A DNA stretch of 64,000 nucleotides, taken from positions 1 through 64,000 of the forward strand of contig JAJTID010000051.1 of the NCBI GenBank assembly GCA_021300155.1. The letters run 5' to 3'. Below, in pieces: positions 55,246 through 64,000 of the stretch. The notes beneath the pieces were generated by a model. That model was not told the DNA's origin and made no database searches. It saw nothing but the letters and a program-made list of their open reading frames with translations. The position numbers were made by a program, and so were the translations under genes. Every line of letters begins with the position of its first letter. Position 1 is the first letter of the stretch. This stretch comes from Pirellula sp. (GTDB lineage: Bacteria; Planctomycetota; Planctomycetia; Pirellulales; Pirellulaceae).

Positions 55246-57174
55246 TTAGCGGATGATTTGCTTTTGTTTCAGCATCTCGACGACGGCGTCGACACATTCG
55301 GCAATGGATGCTGTCCCAGTATCCAAAACCAAGTCGGGCGAATCTGGTGCTTCGTATTCGCCGAAACTCCTGCGATCAACCGTCGTGGTGTCGGACTCAC
55401 CCGCTACCTTGAGTCTCTGAGACCGGGTGCTTTCTTCGGCTTTGCAATGAATCACGAAGAAGCGATCCTTGCCAATCACCTCTGCAACACGATCACGCAC
55501 CGATTGGCTTGGCGCGACAAACGCAGCCAAACAAATGAGCCCATGATCGTTGAAGAGTTTTGCAACATGCGCAGACCGTCTCAAATTCTCACTGCGTTCC
55601 TCCACAGTGTAACCGAGGTCTTTGTTCACTCCGCGTCGCATTAACTCCCCATCGAGAACTGAGACTGCGCGACCAGCATCGAACAATGCTCGTTCGACCG
55701 CGCTCGCAATGGTAGTCTTGCCCGTCGATGGCAAACCCGTAAACAGCAGTGTTGCTGGCTTCTGCCCAAACCGAGCTGCTCGCTCGACATCGCTAACTTG
55801 GGATACTTCACCTGTAGCAGTGATCTCGGAACCTTCAGTACTCTCCCAAGCGGCCAAGGCTTGGCGGGCGGAATCCCGATCCGAAATCATCCCAGCCCCG
55901 ACGGTCGCATTGGTGATGCGATCAATGATGATAAACGAACCCGTCGTCCGGTTGCGTCGATAAGCATCGAAGTAGATCGGCTGACTCAACGTCACAGAAC
56001 ATCGGCCGATTTCATTCAACTGGAGATCCGGGGCGTTGACGCGGTGCAATGTGTTCACATCGACTCGATACTTGAGTGAGTCGATTTGCCCGGTCACGGT
56101 CTGTGTCGTGTGCTTGAACAAATACGTTTTGCCTGGAACCATTGCATCGGTGCTCATCCATACGATCGTTGCATCGATACTGTTGGCGATCTTCGGGATG
56201 TTGCCTGGTCGAACAATCATGTCGCCGCGCGAGCAGTCGACTTCGTCTTCGAGTACTAGAGTAATCGATTGAGGTGTAAAGGCTTCGGTCACATCGCCGT
56301 CGAACGTAACGATCCGTTTGACTTTGCTCGTGCGTTTTGCAGGCAAGACCATGATCTCGTCTCCCTGCCGAATGATTCCAGAAGCGACGGTACCGCAGAA
56401 ACCTCGGAAGTCCAGGTTCGGTCGATTCACAATTTGAATCGGCAAACGGAAGTCTTCAAAGTTTCGGTCGGACCCGATGTAGACGCTCTCCAAGAAATTC
56501 ATCAACGTGCTTCCCCGATACCAACTCATATTGGCGCTCGGGTCAACCACATTCTCACCGTGCAACGCAGCGAGCGGAATAAAATGCAAATCGGGAAGCT
56601 GAAGCCGCGATGCAAATGCGCGATAGTCATCGCAAATTTCATCGAACCTCTCTTGGCTATAGCCGACCAAGTCCATTTTGTTGATCGTCACAACAACGTG
56701 GCGAATCCCCAACAAAGAAACAATAAAGCTATGTCGCTTGGTCTGTGTCAGAACGCCATGTCGTGCGTCGATAAGAATGATGGCCAAATCCGCCGTCGAA
56801 GCGCCGGTCGCCATGTTGCGAGTGTACTGCTCGTGGCCAGGGGTATCGGCGATAATAAACTTGCGTTTTGCAGTGGAGAAATATCGATACGCTACGTCGA
56901 TCGTAATCCCTTGTTCACGCTCGGCGCGCAAACCGTCGGTTACCAGCGCAGGATCGAATCCACCGCCGGTCGTTCCGTGTACTTTGCTTTCCGACTCGAG
57001 TTGTGCTAATTGATCTTCGTATAGCATCTTGCTATCGTAAAGCAGCCGACCAATCAATGTGCTTTTGCCATCGTCGACGCTGCCGCATGTGATGAAACGC
57101 AAGAGTTCTTTGCGTTCATGCTGTTCCAAGTAAGCCAAGATGTCTTGGGCAATAAGATCGCTCTGGTGCGACAT
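55246..57174 (-). CDS. cysNC: Bifunctional sulfate adenylyltransferase large subunit / APS kinase
   Basis: Fusion of CysN and CysC, 642 residues. The CysN part (about 1-440) is an EF-Tu-like GTPase: [37 protein letters not shown]. The CysC part (476-642) has a P-loop [29 protein letters not shown] and [12 protein letters not shown]. With CysD it activates sulfate to APS and then PAPS, for assimilation or for sulfation of glycans. It starts 2 bases after cysD, so the two form an operon. Details differ slightly from the canonical CysC (DGE for DGD) but all catalytic blocks are present. Confidence 0.94.
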   Translation of the reverse strand: MSHQSDLIAQDILAYLEQHERKELLRFITCGSVDDGKSTLIGRLLYDSKMLYEDQLAQLESESKVHGTTGGGFDPALVTDGLRAEREQGITIDVAYRYFSTAKRKFIIADTPGHEQYTRNMATGASTADLAIILIDARHGVLTQTKRHSFIVSLLGIRHVVVTINKMDLVGYSQERFDEICDDYRAFASRLQLPDLHFIPLAALHGENVVDPSANMSWYRGSTLMNFLESVYIGSDRNFEDFRLPIQIVNRPNLDFRGFCGTVASGIIRQGDEIMVLPAKRTSKVKRIVTFDGDVTEAFTPQSITLVLEDEVDCSRGDMIVRPGNIPKIANSIDATIVWMSTDAMVPGKTYLFKHTTQTVTGQIDSLKYRVDVNTLHRVNAPDLQLNEIGRCSVTLSQPIYFDAYRRNRTTGSFIIIDRITNATVGAGMISDRDSARQALAAWESTEGSEITATGEVSQVSDVERAARFGQKPATLLFTGLPSTGKTTIASAVERALFDAGRAVSVLDGELMRRGVNKDLGYTVEERSENLRRSAHVAKLFNDHGLICLAAFVAPSQSVRDRVAEVIGKDRFFVIHCKAEESTRSQRLKVAGESDTTTVDRRSFGEYEAPDSPDLVLDTGTASIAECVDAVVEMLKQKQIIR

Positions 57175-57176
57175 GC

Positions 57177-58088
57177 TTAGAAGTATCCTTGAATTTTCTT
57201 AAGTTCCATACCAGCACCGCCACCATCTTTGTCGATCACGCGGCCTTGGCGCTCTGATGTTTTGGTCAAGAGCATTTCTTGAATGATCTGCGGCAGTGTT
57301 GTCGCATCGGACTCCACACCACCCGTCAGTGGATAGCATCCTAATGTTCGGAAGCGAACCATACGCTCCTCGATCACCTCGCCCGGTAGCAGCTTCATGC
57401 GATCGTCATTGACTTGAATCCAGATACCATTGCGAAAAACTACTTTCCGCGGTTTGGCCAGATAAAGATCAGGCAACGGAATCTTCTCTAGGTAGATGTA
57501 TTGCCAAATGTCGAGTTCCGTCCAGTTTGACAACGGGAATACTCGTATACTTTCTCCGGGATTGACCTTTGCATTGTAAAGACTCCACAACTCAGGGCGT
57601 TGATTCTTCGGGTCCCAACGATGGAATTTGTCACGGAATGAAAAGACACGCTCCTTCGCTCGCGACTTTTCTTCATCTCTCCGTGCACCACCGAATGCCG
57701 CATCAAAACCATACTTGTCGAGGGCTGCCTTGAGCGAGTCGGTCTTCATGACCTCCGTGTGCTTTTCGCTGTTCTCAAAAGGGCTAATGCCCAGCTTTAG
57801 TCCTTCGTGATTGATATGGACCAAAAGCTCGATGCCCAACTCGTTCTTTACGTAATTGTCGCGAAACGCGATCATCTCTTTGAACTTCCATGTCGTATCG
57901 ACATGCAAGAATGGAAACGGAGGTTTGGCTGGATAAAATGCCTTGAGAGCCAAATGGGTCATTACGGCGGAGTCTTTACCAACCGAGTACAGCATGACGG
58001 GTTTTTTGAATTCGGCCGCAACCTCCCGAATGATGTGAATGCTCTCTGCCTCAAGTTGCTTGAGGTGGGTCAAATGGTAGGAACTCAT
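57177..58088 (-). CDS. cysD: Sulfate adenylyltransferase small subunit
   Basis: ATP sulfurylase subunit CysD, 303 residues, complete. It is a PAPS-reductase-fold N-type ATP pyrophosphatase: the PP-loop [12 protein letters not shown], then [20 protein letters not shown] and [16 protein letters not shown]. It forms the active enzyme with CysN, whose GTPase drives APS formation. First gene of the cysD-cysNC operon; an SD-like GAGGACGGA precedes the ATG. Confidence 0.96.
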   Translation of the reverse strand: MSSYHLTHLKQLEAESIHIIREVAAEFKKPVMLYSVGKDSAVMTHLALKAFYPAKPPFPFLHVDTTWKFKEMIAFRDNYVKNELGIELLVHINHEGLKLGISPFENSEKHTEVMKTDSLKAALDKYGFDAAFGGARRDEEKSRAKERVFSFRDKFHRWDPKNQRPELWSLYNAKVNPGESIRVFPLSNWTELDIWQYIYLEKIPLPDLYLAKPRKVVFRNGIWIQVNDDRMKLLPGEVIEERMVRFRTLGCYPLTGGVESDATTLPQIIQEMLLTKTSERQGRVIDKDGGGAGMELKKIQGYF

Positions 58089-58242
58089 TCCGTCCTCTCA
58101 ATGGCGTGTTAGCAATGTATGAGCTTGGAGTGTCGAAATTTTGGACTCTGCGTCAACCCAGGAAGAGGCTTGCCACACTCGAAAAAGAACGAATTCCAAG
58201 GGTTCGCGAAAGCTTGCAATCCCCCATCGGTGAGGACCATTT

Positions 58243-58279
58243 AAAAAAGTAGGCCAGGTTGAAAACCTGGCCTATAACT
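58243..58279 (-). terminator. Intrinsic terminator of tsf
   Basis: A perfect 11-bp stem (58250-58260 with 58264-58274) with a 3-base loop. On the minus strand it is followed by CTTTTTTAAA (58240-58249), a classic U-tract; the plus strand also has TTTTT, so it may work both ways. It lies about 70 bases after the tsf stop. Confidence 0.88.
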
Positions 58280-58343
58280 TTTTCAATTTGTTCAATCTAC
58301 GCACGAATCAGAAATCAAGACAAGCTGGAAGCGTATCCCGCGA

Positions 58344-59324
58344 CTAACCGATGGCGACCCGACGGAACGAAACGATTTCCGCTTGATCGGAAAAGGCTTT
58401 GACCGCATCACCCACGGTCTTGGTTTCATCGAGAACATAGAACTGGTTGAGCAAGCACTTGTCTTGGTCCAACAACGTATTGTCAGCAACAAATCGTTCC
58501 AGCTTGCCCGGTACAATTTTGTCCCAAATCTTCTCAGGCTTGCCTTCGGCCTTGAGTTCAGCCTTGATCGTGTCTTCAGCAGCAGCCATGACTTCTGGAG
58601 TCAATTGAAGACGGCTAACGAACTGAGGCACCGTCTTGAGCGGCTTGCCAAGTCGTGTTCTATCTTCGTTCTCGATTTTGATTTGGCTCTGCATCGACTC
58701 TGTTTCTTTCGCAACATAGTCCGCATCAAACTCGGTGTAGTTGAGAATCGAAGGCTTCATGGCTGCAATGTGCATCGCAACACCACGGAAGAACTCTTCA
58801 GCTCCGGCCTTGCCACCATCTTTGTACGATAGAATGACGCCGATCTTACTTCCCGCGTGAATGTAACTCGCGAGCTTCTCTCCCTTGACCAAAGACAAGT
58901 CGGCAACGACCATCTTCTCGCCGGTCTTGCCCGTTTGCTCAACGAGCTTCTCAGCGACAGTCATGCCATCGATAGACAATGCACTCAGTTGATCCAGGTT
59001 CTCTGCACCGGAATCCAATGCCAATTTCGCTAGTTGGCTAGCGAGACTAGTAAAGCCATCGTTCTTGGCCACGAAGTCTGTTTCGCAGCAAAGACCGAAA
59101 ATGATGCCAGTCGTTTTGGTTGCGTTTAGCATGGCAACGACCGTGCCTTCGGTCACTTCTTTGTCTGCTCGTTTTTCAGCGACCTTTTGACCTTTCTTGC
59201 GGAGGTAGTCGAGCGCACCCTCGTAGTCACCGTTTGATTCTTGCAGGGCTTTCTTGCAGTCCATCAAACCTGCACCAGTTTGCTTGCGAAGATCGGCAAC
59301 ATCGCTTGCTGAAATCGTCGTCAT
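58344..59324 (-). CDS. tsf: Elongation factor Ts
   Basis: Guanine-nucleotide exchange factor for EF-Tu, 326 residues. The N-terminal UBA-like domain has VADLRKQTGAGLMDCKKALQ and DYEGALDYLRKKGQKVAEKR; the core motif CCETDFVAKNDGF is intact. The rest is the duplicated core plus the coiled-coil arm. It is slightly longer than the E. coli protein. It follows rpsB in the standard rpsB-tsf order with a gap of 158 bases that holds a hairpin. Confidence 0.96.
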   Translation of the reverse strand: MTTISASDVADLRKQTGAGLMDCKKALQESNGDYEGALDYLRKKGQKVAEKRADKEVTEGTVVAMLNATKTTGIIFGLCCETDFVAKNDGFTSLASQLAKLALDSGAENLDQLSALSIDGMTVAEKLVEQTGKTGEKMVVADLSLVKGEKLASYIHAGSKIGVILSYKDGGKAGAEEFFRGVAMHIAAMKPSILNYTEFDADYVAKETESMQSQIKIENEDRTRLGKPLKTVPQFVSRLQLTPEVMAAAEDTIKAELKAEGKPEKIWDKIVPGKLERFVADNTLLDQDKCLLNQFYVLDETKTVGDAVKAFSDQAEIVSFRRVAIG

Positions 59325-59374
59325 TGTATTCGTCCCTATAAATGAATTCTGTTGAAAGATTGTTTCATCCGTCG

Positions 59375-59405
59375 GCGCGGATCCTCAAAGAGGAGCAAGC
59401 CGCGC
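59375..59405 (-). other. Hairpin between rpsB and tsf
   Basis: Outer arms GCGCGG (59375-59380) and CCGCGC (59400-59405) enclose an inner CCTC-AAA-GAGG. No U-tract follows on the minus strand, so it is more likely an mRNA processing or attenuation element than a terminator. Confidence 0.5.
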
Positions 59406-59482
59406 GATAAATATATGCTCACTTCGGTATGTTCACTTCTGTCCTGTAGAACGGATTCTGTCGAACGAATTCGGCCGAACGT

Positions 59483-60247
59483 CTAAACCATTGACTCAGC
59501 CTTGGCGACCATCTCTGCTGTTGCATCCGGCTTGGATGACGGGGCAGACTTTTGAAGTTCTGGGTTCTCTGCGCGTCCCGCGAGAACTGCGTCAGCCAGC
59601 TGCTTCATGATCAGGTCGATCGACCGAATACCGTCGTCGTTTCCGGGAATCGGCAGGTCGATTTCGGTTGGATCGCAATCGGTATCAATCAGCGCAACCG
59701 TCGTGATTCCCAACGACTTCGCTTCTCGAACCGCATTTTTTTCCTTCTTCGGATCAACGATCACCAAGCATTCTGGAAGTCGATTCAGGATGCGAAGACC
59801 GTTCAAGTTTCGATAGATCTTGCGATACTCACGATTCAAAGAAGACTGCATCTTCTTCGAATATTCATTGATCTTTTCACTGTTCATGATCAGCTCGAGT
59901 TCATCCAATCGCTTCATCCGATCGCGAACGGTGCGGAAGTTTGTCAACGCTCCACCCAGCCATCGCTCGCTCACGAAAGGCATTCCGCAGCGCAAAGCTT
60001 CGCGTTGAATTACCTCGGAGGCTTGTCGTTTGGTTCCGACGAAAAGAACGAGCGAACCTTGTGTCGCAACTTGATTCAAGTACTTTTTCGCTCGCAACAT
60101 CCCTCGCAATGTTTCGCGAATGTCGATGATGTGAATAAGGTTCTTGCGACCGTAAATGTACGGCTCCATCTTTGGGTTCCACCGACTAACGCGGTGTCCA
60201 AAGTGAGCTCCTGCTTCGATTAATTTCTCTACTAATTCATTGGCCAT
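59483..60247 (-). CDS. rpsB: Small ribosomal subunit protein S2
   Basis: 30S protein uS2, 254 residues. It starts with [20 protein letters not shown] and has [24 protein letters not shown], the [20 protein letters not shown] signature and the [18 protein letters not shown] region. A good SD (AGGAGAAAAGC then ATG) is present. First gene of the rpsB-tsf pair; the 200-base leader carries alternative hairpins. Confidence 0.97.
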   Translation of the reverse strand: MANELVEKLIEAGAHFGHRVSRWNPKMEPYIYGRKNLIHIIDIRETLRGMLRAKKYLNQVATQGSLVLFVGTKRQASEVIQREALRCGMPFVSERWLGGALTNFRTVRDRMKRLDELELIMNSEKINEYSKKMQSSLNREYRKIYRNLNGLRILNRLPECLVIVDPKKEKNAVREAKSLGITTVALIDTDCDPTEIDLPIPGNDDGIRSIDLIMKQLADAVLAGRAENPELQKSAPSSKPDATAEMVAKAESMV

Positions 60248-60309
60248 GCTTTTCTCCTCGAATACGATTCATCCCAACCATGCTTCATCCCCGGGCCAGC
60301 AGGGAGCAC

Positions 60310-60335
60310 AGGCAAAAGCTAAGGCTTTTTGCCTT
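60310..60335 (-). promoter_or_regulatory. Alternative hairpins in rpsB leader
   Basis: In the rpsB leader, 60310-60317 and 60327-60334 form a perfect 8-bp stem (AGGCAAAA and complement). A competing 5-bp stem, AAGGC-AAAAA-GCCTT (60321-60335), shares bases with it, so only one can form. Such an exclusive pair could be an autoregulatory site for S2 or a weak attenuator. A further hairpin is at 60371-60392. Confidence 0.4.
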
Positions 60336-60370
60336 CGGTTTGTTCGGAATGGGCAAAATTGAAATCTGAC

Positions 60371-60392
60371 TCGACACTGTGTCGGAGTCTAT
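60371..60392 (-). terminator. Hairpin downstream of the response regulator gene
   Basis: GACTC-GACAC pairs with GTGTC-GAGTC, with one bulged G and a single-base loop as drawn. It lies about 60 bases after the response-regulator stop on the minus strand. The U-tract is weak, so termination is only possible. Confidence 0.4.
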
Positions 60393-60452
60393 CGGACAGA
60401 GGCTACCCGACTCACCCCTATTTCGTCAATGGAAAATAAGAGTTCCAGGCAA

Positions 60453-61163
60453 TTACGAACGGTCTGAAGAACGAAGATATTCCTGCTGAAGAACCCACCG
60501 CGTGAGAGTCACGTCATTTTCCAAGCCAAGTTTTTCAAGAATTCTTTGTCGATGCCGAGCCACCGCCTGAAAACTGGTCCCGGAGATTGAAGCGATGCTT
60601 TTCATGGAGTTGCCCGCAACTAGAAGATTTAGGACTTCTCGCTCTCGGTCGGTCAGCAGATCAAGCTTTCTTTTGGATGCATTCTGCATCTCCTCGGTTT
60701 GTTTCCGTTTGCAAGCGATTGCGAAACAATCATGAATTCGAGAGAGAAACCGATCCTTTGACACCGGTTTTCTCATATAGTCCGTGACTCCCAGTCCAAA
60801 CGCCCGCGCACAGAACTCGATATTTCCATGCGTTGCCAAAACGACAATGGGGATTTTCCATCCCGCTAACCTGCATCTTTCGAGCAATTCGATCCCGCTA
60901 GTCCTGTCAATGCTCTCCTCTACTACGATACACCCAAACGGTTCGTTTTGGATCAAAGTGCAAAAACGCTCGGCAGAATCAAACGGAACAAATCCGATTC
61001 CTTGGGAAGCCAACATGTCCTCCATCGATTTTCGTGCTTCTGAATCAGAATCGATCAAGTAGACTGTTGGTTCGAAAGTATTCGAAGATGACACAGATTT
61101 GGAAGGCTGCGAGTTGGAAAAGTTCAGTGTGGACTGACTGGAAGACGCAATAGATGACAACAA
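60453..61163 (-). CDS. FixJ/NarL-type regulator with Glu at the phospho-acceptor site
   Basis: Transcription regulator of 236 residues. A Ser-rich N-terminal tail (about 1-30) is followed by a receiver domain (about 32-150) with the acidic pair D38/D40 (VYLIDSD), the switch Thr111 (LATHG) and Lys132 (MRKPVS). The position of the phospho-acceptor Asp is Glu82 (CIVVEES), so it cannot be phosphorylated normally. The C-terminus is a LuxR-type HTH (LTDREREVLNLLVAGNSMKS, about 168-225). It may be constitutively active or controlled by other means. No histidine kinase is adjacent. Confidence 0.9.
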   Translation of the reverse strand: MLSSIASSSQSTLNFSNSQPSKSVSSSNTFEPTVYLIDSDSEARKSMEDMLASQGIGFVPFDSAERFCTLIQNEPFGCIVVEESIDRTSGIELLERCRLAGWKIPIVVLATHGNIEFCARAFGLGVTDYMRKPVSKDRFLSRIHDCFAIACKRKQTEEMQNASKRKLDLLTDREREVLNLLVAGNSMKSIASISGTSFQAVARHRQRILEKLGLENDVTLTRWVLQQEYLRSSDRS

Positions 61164-61363
61164 AATGTCTCCAAGAGGAAAAGGGGCACAATGCTTGTTG
61201 AGCCGTTTCCTTTGAACACGAACCGAACGCGTTAGTTTCGATCGCTTATCAGAAGTCTCGAGGTTAATATTTCAACTGCAGAACAGATGCAAGATCGGCA
61301 TTTAGTCTGTTTTTCTCAGCGATTTCAAATCAAACTCTTCTTCTTTGATCTGTATCTAAAATA
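61164..61363. other. Divergent promoter region
   Basis: About 200 bases between the divergent regulator and methyltransferase genes; AT-rich near 61260-61360. It should hold both promoters. I see no ORF. Confidence 0.5.
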
Positions 61364-62560
61364 ATGCCACCCGACAATTCTGCTGAGATCTCAAAACCCA
61401 TGGAACATGCCGTTCACCACGTTGGCTTGATCGATGAGCAATCCAGCTCTCTACCGATAAAACGTTCGCCGCGAGTCGAAGAGAGAGCCCTGTGCACATT
61501 GTTGCAACAATGGGACTGGAACCTCGTTCGAAAGAAATGCAATCTCGATGAGTGTCAAGAAATTCATATCGTTAGCGTCTCGTCTGGTAGGCACCAGGCA
61601 GCCGAGTTGATCGCGAAAGGCCTCAGCGACGTCGAGATCACGTGTTGGCACATTGACTCGTTTCAGGCGTCTAGAACCTCGGAACAATTCAATCTAGACG
61701 ACACAAACGCCGTCATTCCATCTCCCAAGAATCTTCACGTGATTTGCAGCGCCGATTTGCCAGCCGAATCAAACCATCTCGCGATCTTGTCACTCATCAC
61801 GACGGGCGAAGCCGAGCTCTCCAGAGACTACATCCAACAACTGTACCACCACCTCGTTATCGGGGGGCAACTTATCGTATCGGTGGACAATGCCGACGAC
61901 CGATGGGTGCATGAACAGCTCAAAGGGTACGAAAAAAGTGTCAAGGTTCGTCCGCAGGAAGGTGCAACGGTTTACTGGATCGAAAAAACAGCTCCGCTGA
62001 AAAAGCTCAAGGACTTCTCGTGCGAGCTGGCTTATCGCGATTGCGACGATTTGATTCGACTAGTAACGCGGCCTGGTGTCTTCTCACACCGACAACTCGA
62101 CAACGGAGCTCGACAGCTACTGGATGCGGTCGACGTATACCCAGAAGCGCGGCTTATCGATATCGGCTGCGGGAGTGGTTCCGTTGCCCTCGGTCTAGCG
62201 AAACGAGATCCCAAGGCCACCATTCACGCAGTCGATGCCAACGCTCGAGCCATCGATTGTTTACATCGCGGAATGGTGCTAAACGAAATCACGAACATTA
62301 CCACAGAGGTCAACCCAACAGGCGTCTATGGCCAGCCCGAATCTTACGATATGGCTTTGGCCAATCCGCCCTACTTCGGCGATTTTCGCATTGCTGAAAA
62401 ATTTATCGCTGCTGCACAACGATCATTAAGAGCTGGTGGTCGAATTGTACTGGTCCATAAACAACCAAAATGGTACGAAGAAAACCTACAACGTTGGTTT
62501 GTTGATTGCGAAGTCTTCCCGTCAAAGAGATACTTTATTGCATCGGGTATCAAAGGCTAG
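61364..62560 (+). CDS. RsmC/RlmG-like SAM-dependent methyltransferase
   Basis: Class I methyltransferase of 398 residues. The C-terminal catalytic domain (about 225-395) has the SAM motif LIDIGCGSGSVALGLAKRDP, the acidic VDANARAIDCL and the N6/N2-type NPPYF motif (ANPPYFGDF). The N-terminal half (about 30-210) looks like a degenerate methyltransferase-like domain, the layout of RsmC and RlmG, which methylate guanine N2 in rRNA. Target not determined. It is 28 bases upstream of a small gene. Confidence 0.87.
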   Translation: MPPDNSAEISKPMEHAVHHVGLIDEQSSSLPIKRSPRVEERALCTLLQQWDWNLVRKKCNLDECQEIHIVSVSSGRHQAAELIAKGLSDVEITCWHIDSFQASRTSEQFNLDDTNAVIPSPKNLHVICSADLPAESNHLAILSLITTGEAELSRDYIQQLYHHLVIGGQLIVSVDNADDRWVHEQLKGYEKSVKVRPQEGATVYWIEKTAPLKKLKDFSCELAYRDCDDLIRLVTRPGVFSHRQLDNGARQLLDAVDVYPEARLIDIGCGSGSVALGLAKRDPKATIHAVDANARAIDCLHRGMVLNEITNITTEVNPTGVYGQPESYDMALANPPYFGDFRIAEKFIAAAQRSLRAGGRIVLVHKQPKWYEENLQRWFVDCEVFPSKRYFIASGIKG

Positions 62561-62588
62561 CACTGGCAGCTACTTGGAGTGATTTCCC

Positions 62589-62807
62589 ATGAGTCATTTT
62601 GGAATACTTCCCGATAGCGTAGACCGCATGATCTATTCGCCTGAACATCAGGCGAGATTGATGGAACTACGTCGTGAGATCGAAGCTCGTTACGATCTCG
62701 AACTCCAATCCGCCGGCTATTTTCAAAGGCTTCGAATCAGACGAATGATCGAATTGGAGTTCAGCATCGCTCGAAAAACGATCGAGCCCTCGGACTTAGC
62801 TCTCTAG
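62589..62807 (+). CDS. Small helical protein
   Basis: Protein of 72 residues, unrecognised. It is highly charged and helical from about residue 16 (SPEHQARLMELRREIEARYD) to about 65, with a basic stretch (RLRIRRMIELEF). The start ATG follows ATTTCCC without a clear SD. Probably co-transcribed with the methyltransferase 28 bases upstream. Real rather than chance, judging by spacing and composition, but function unknown. Confidence 0.65.
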   Translation: MSHFGILPDSVDRMIYSPEHQARLMELRREIEARYDLELQSAGYFQRLRIRRMIELEFSIARKTIEPSDLAL

Positions 62808-62855
62808 TTCGAACATGAGCAAGCGATCTACTCCTTCGTGCATCACCATCTAGCA

Positions 62856-63584
62856 TCAAGGCTGAATGGTTTGATATTCCCAGTCCTTGATCTCGCACAC
62901 CGACTGAAAGACGCAGTATCCTAATGGTCGCGAGGCCATGACCTCGGCACGAACCGAGAAAGATTTTCCTTCGCGATCGACACTCACGACTTCTTGATCA
63001 TCGATCCAAGCTTTGATTTGTTTCTTGTCGACTCGAACTCGAAACGAGTACCATTTGTTGTTTTTGAAATCGCGAAAGCCAGAGGTTTCGTTTTCGGATG
63101 CATCGTTGCCGTTGATGCTACTGATTCCGACCAAACCACCTCCCCAGCCGCCACTGATCAGAGAACAAAACTCTTTGCCGACAGGGAACGTGATACCAAC
63201 AAAAAAATCGGAGCCATCGACACGCCGGGCCTTCCAACGCATCTCGTAGTTCTCTTGTGGGAAGTCCTTTTTCTTCGAATGGATACCTGTCATGGGATCG
63301 CCGCGATCCAGCATCAACACGCCTTCGCGGACTTCGACCGCACCCTCGCCACCAAAGTTAGTGATCTCCCAACCGTCGAGAGAATCGGATTTCAGCAGAG
63401 GTCTCCATTTGGATTCCTTTTTGGGATCGTCTTTTTTGCTTTCGCCATTTGCCTCTTGGGTGATCTCGACGGGAGTCCTTGTCGATTTCTTTTCTTGAGC
63501 TAACACAAACGTTGAACCGTAACAACAAACGGACAACGCAAACAACGCACCAATGATCAGGGAGGGGATTCTCATGCTATTCAC
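62856..63584 (-). CDS. Secreted DUF1080 (LamG-like) protein
   Basis: Protein of 242 residues. A signal peptide (about 1-29) is followed by a charged linker with KKDDPKKESKW (about 50-61) and a DUF1080 domain (about 62-240), a concanavalin-like beta-sandwich recently also called 3-keto-disaccharide hydrolase. Family pattern: WRPLLKSDSLDGWEI and VEVREGVLMLDRGD. Such proteins are very numerous in planctomycetes and act on or bind sugars outside the cell. Convergent with the 72-residue gene. Confidence 0.87.
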   Translation of the reverse strand: MNSMRIPSLIIGALFALSVCCYGSTFVLAQEKKSTRTPVEITQEANGESKKDDPKKESKWRPLLKSDSLDGWEITNFGGEGAVEVREGVLMLDRGDPMTGIHSKKKDFPQENYEMRWKARRVDGSDFFVGITFPVGKEFCSLISGGWGGGLVGISSINGNDASENETSGFRDFKNNKWYSFRVRVDKKQIKAWIDDQEVVSVDREGKSFSVRAEVMASRPLGYCVFQSVCEIKDWEYQTIQP

Positions 63585-63871
63585 TTCGAGGGACGAGGAC
63601 CAACAAAGACCGATGCCACTTATTCAACTAGATTGCCGCCAGAATAGCAATCGATGCATCGAAGAAAAGCATAGCTAGACTGACGGATGTTTCTGGCACC
63701 AGATCCCTAATCACACTTGAAGAAAGTGGTTTCGATCGCCGTGTATTCAACGATATTGCCTGGTTCCGCCGTTAGAGGCTAGCGATTCAGACTCGCCAAG
63801 CTCCGCTGTTATGTCTAATGTAGTATTTCGTTACAACCGTCTATTTCGGAACCAAATGGAGATTTCCGCAC
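63585..63871. other. Divergent intergenic region
   Basis: About 290 bases between the divergent DUF1080 and PHP genes. It should contain both promoters. I see nothing else I can support. Confidence 0.5.
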
Positions 63872-64000
63872 GTGTCTCAGCGAATCCTTTATGAGTCACA
63901 TTCACACACAACTCTTTGTAATCATGCGGTTGGCGAGCCGACCGAGTATGCAGCGGTTGCGTACGATCGTGGACTAAAGGGACTGATCGTTACCTGTCAT
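63872..64000 (+). CDS. PHP-domain phosphatase, histidinol-phosphatase-like (partial)
   Basis: The right edge cuts the gene after 43 codons. The start is GTG at 63872, with GGAG 11 bases upstream. The visible N-terminus reads YESHSHTTLCNHAVGEPTEY then LKGLIVTCH: HxHxxxxxH is the first metal-binding motif of PHP phosphoesterases, here HSHTTLCNH, and the TCH the next His. This fits HisK-type histidinol-phosphatase (histidine synthesis), but other PHP members are possible. Confidence 0.7.
   Translation, partial: MSQRILYESHSHTTLCNHAVGEPTEYAAVAYDRGLKGLIVTCH

Noticed and set aside
1-64000. tRNA, rRNA, CRISPR, phage or insertion sequence
   Set aside because: None recognised by eye; no tRNA cloverleaf, transposase motif or regular spaced repeat was seen, though a tool could find a diverged one.

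Overview
The window looks like chromosomal DNA from a planctomycete of the Pirellulales/Pirellulaceae type. I infer this from the gene families present: a ThuA/PVC-type dehydrogenase/cytochrome c fusion, a DUF1080 (LamG-like) secreted protein, a DUF3299 protein, a DUF3127 protein, an S46 dipeptidyl-peptidase, a Tat-type Gfo/Idh/MocA oxidoreductase, large Ser/Thr kinases, an EF-G of the spdEFG1 type, weak or absent Shine-Dalgarno sequences and moderate G+C. No tRNA, rRNA, CRISPR array, phage or transposase was found.

Layout. 369-11286 (+): a tight operon with a TlpA-like double thioredoxin protein, MoxR ATPase, DUF58 protein, membrane protein, two BatA/BatB-like VWA proteins, a small coiled-coil protein and a 1296-residue membrane-anchored protein. 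11387-13111 (-): an IlvD/Edd sugar-acid dehydratase. 13417-16927 (-): a Ser/Thr kinase, an FHA-GGDEF diguanylate cyclase and a secreted transglutaminase-like protein. 17433-22034 (-): the ThuA/PVC dehydrogenase/cytochrome c protein, divergent from a XylR-type regulator (22285-23481 +). 23485-31119 (-): GDP-mannose dehydratase, Tat-exported TIM-barrel protein, PurC, DUF3299, S46 peptidase, an SSB-like DUF3127 protein and a Cho/UvrC-like GIY-YIG nuclease.

31163-37679 is the most unusual region. It holds a Ser/Thr kinase fused to a bacterial tubulin-like (Tubulin_2-type) domain, an adjacent AAA+ ATPase, and a divergent FHA-EAL protein. Together with the kinase/FHA-GGDEF pair at 14.7-16.9 kb, the window carries two kinase loci, each beside an FHA-headed c-di-GMP enzyme: one makes the messenger and the other should degrade it. 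I read this as possible phosphothreonine-to-c-di-GMP signalling, with the tubulin/AAA+ module as a possible output or scaffold.

37695-42829 holds surface-glycan genes (a large membrane protein with an internal duplication, a GT2 transferase, a TPR-glycosyltransferase). 42833-49780 holds a serine hydrolase, Gfo/Idh oxidoreductase, several exported hypotheticals and a frameshifted DUF937 pseudogene. 50087-60247 holds housekeeping genes: fusA, a TolB-like lipoprotein, cysD-cysNC, tsf and rpsB. 60453-64000 holds a response regulator with Glu in place of the phospho-acceptor Asp, a methyltransferase, a DUF1080 protein and the start of a PHP-domain phosphatase.

Several long imperfect palindromes in intergenic spaces (29153-29235, 55154-55208, 49831-49896, about 47937-48014) look like dispersed REP-type elements. 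Clear intrinsic terminators follow fusA and tsf.
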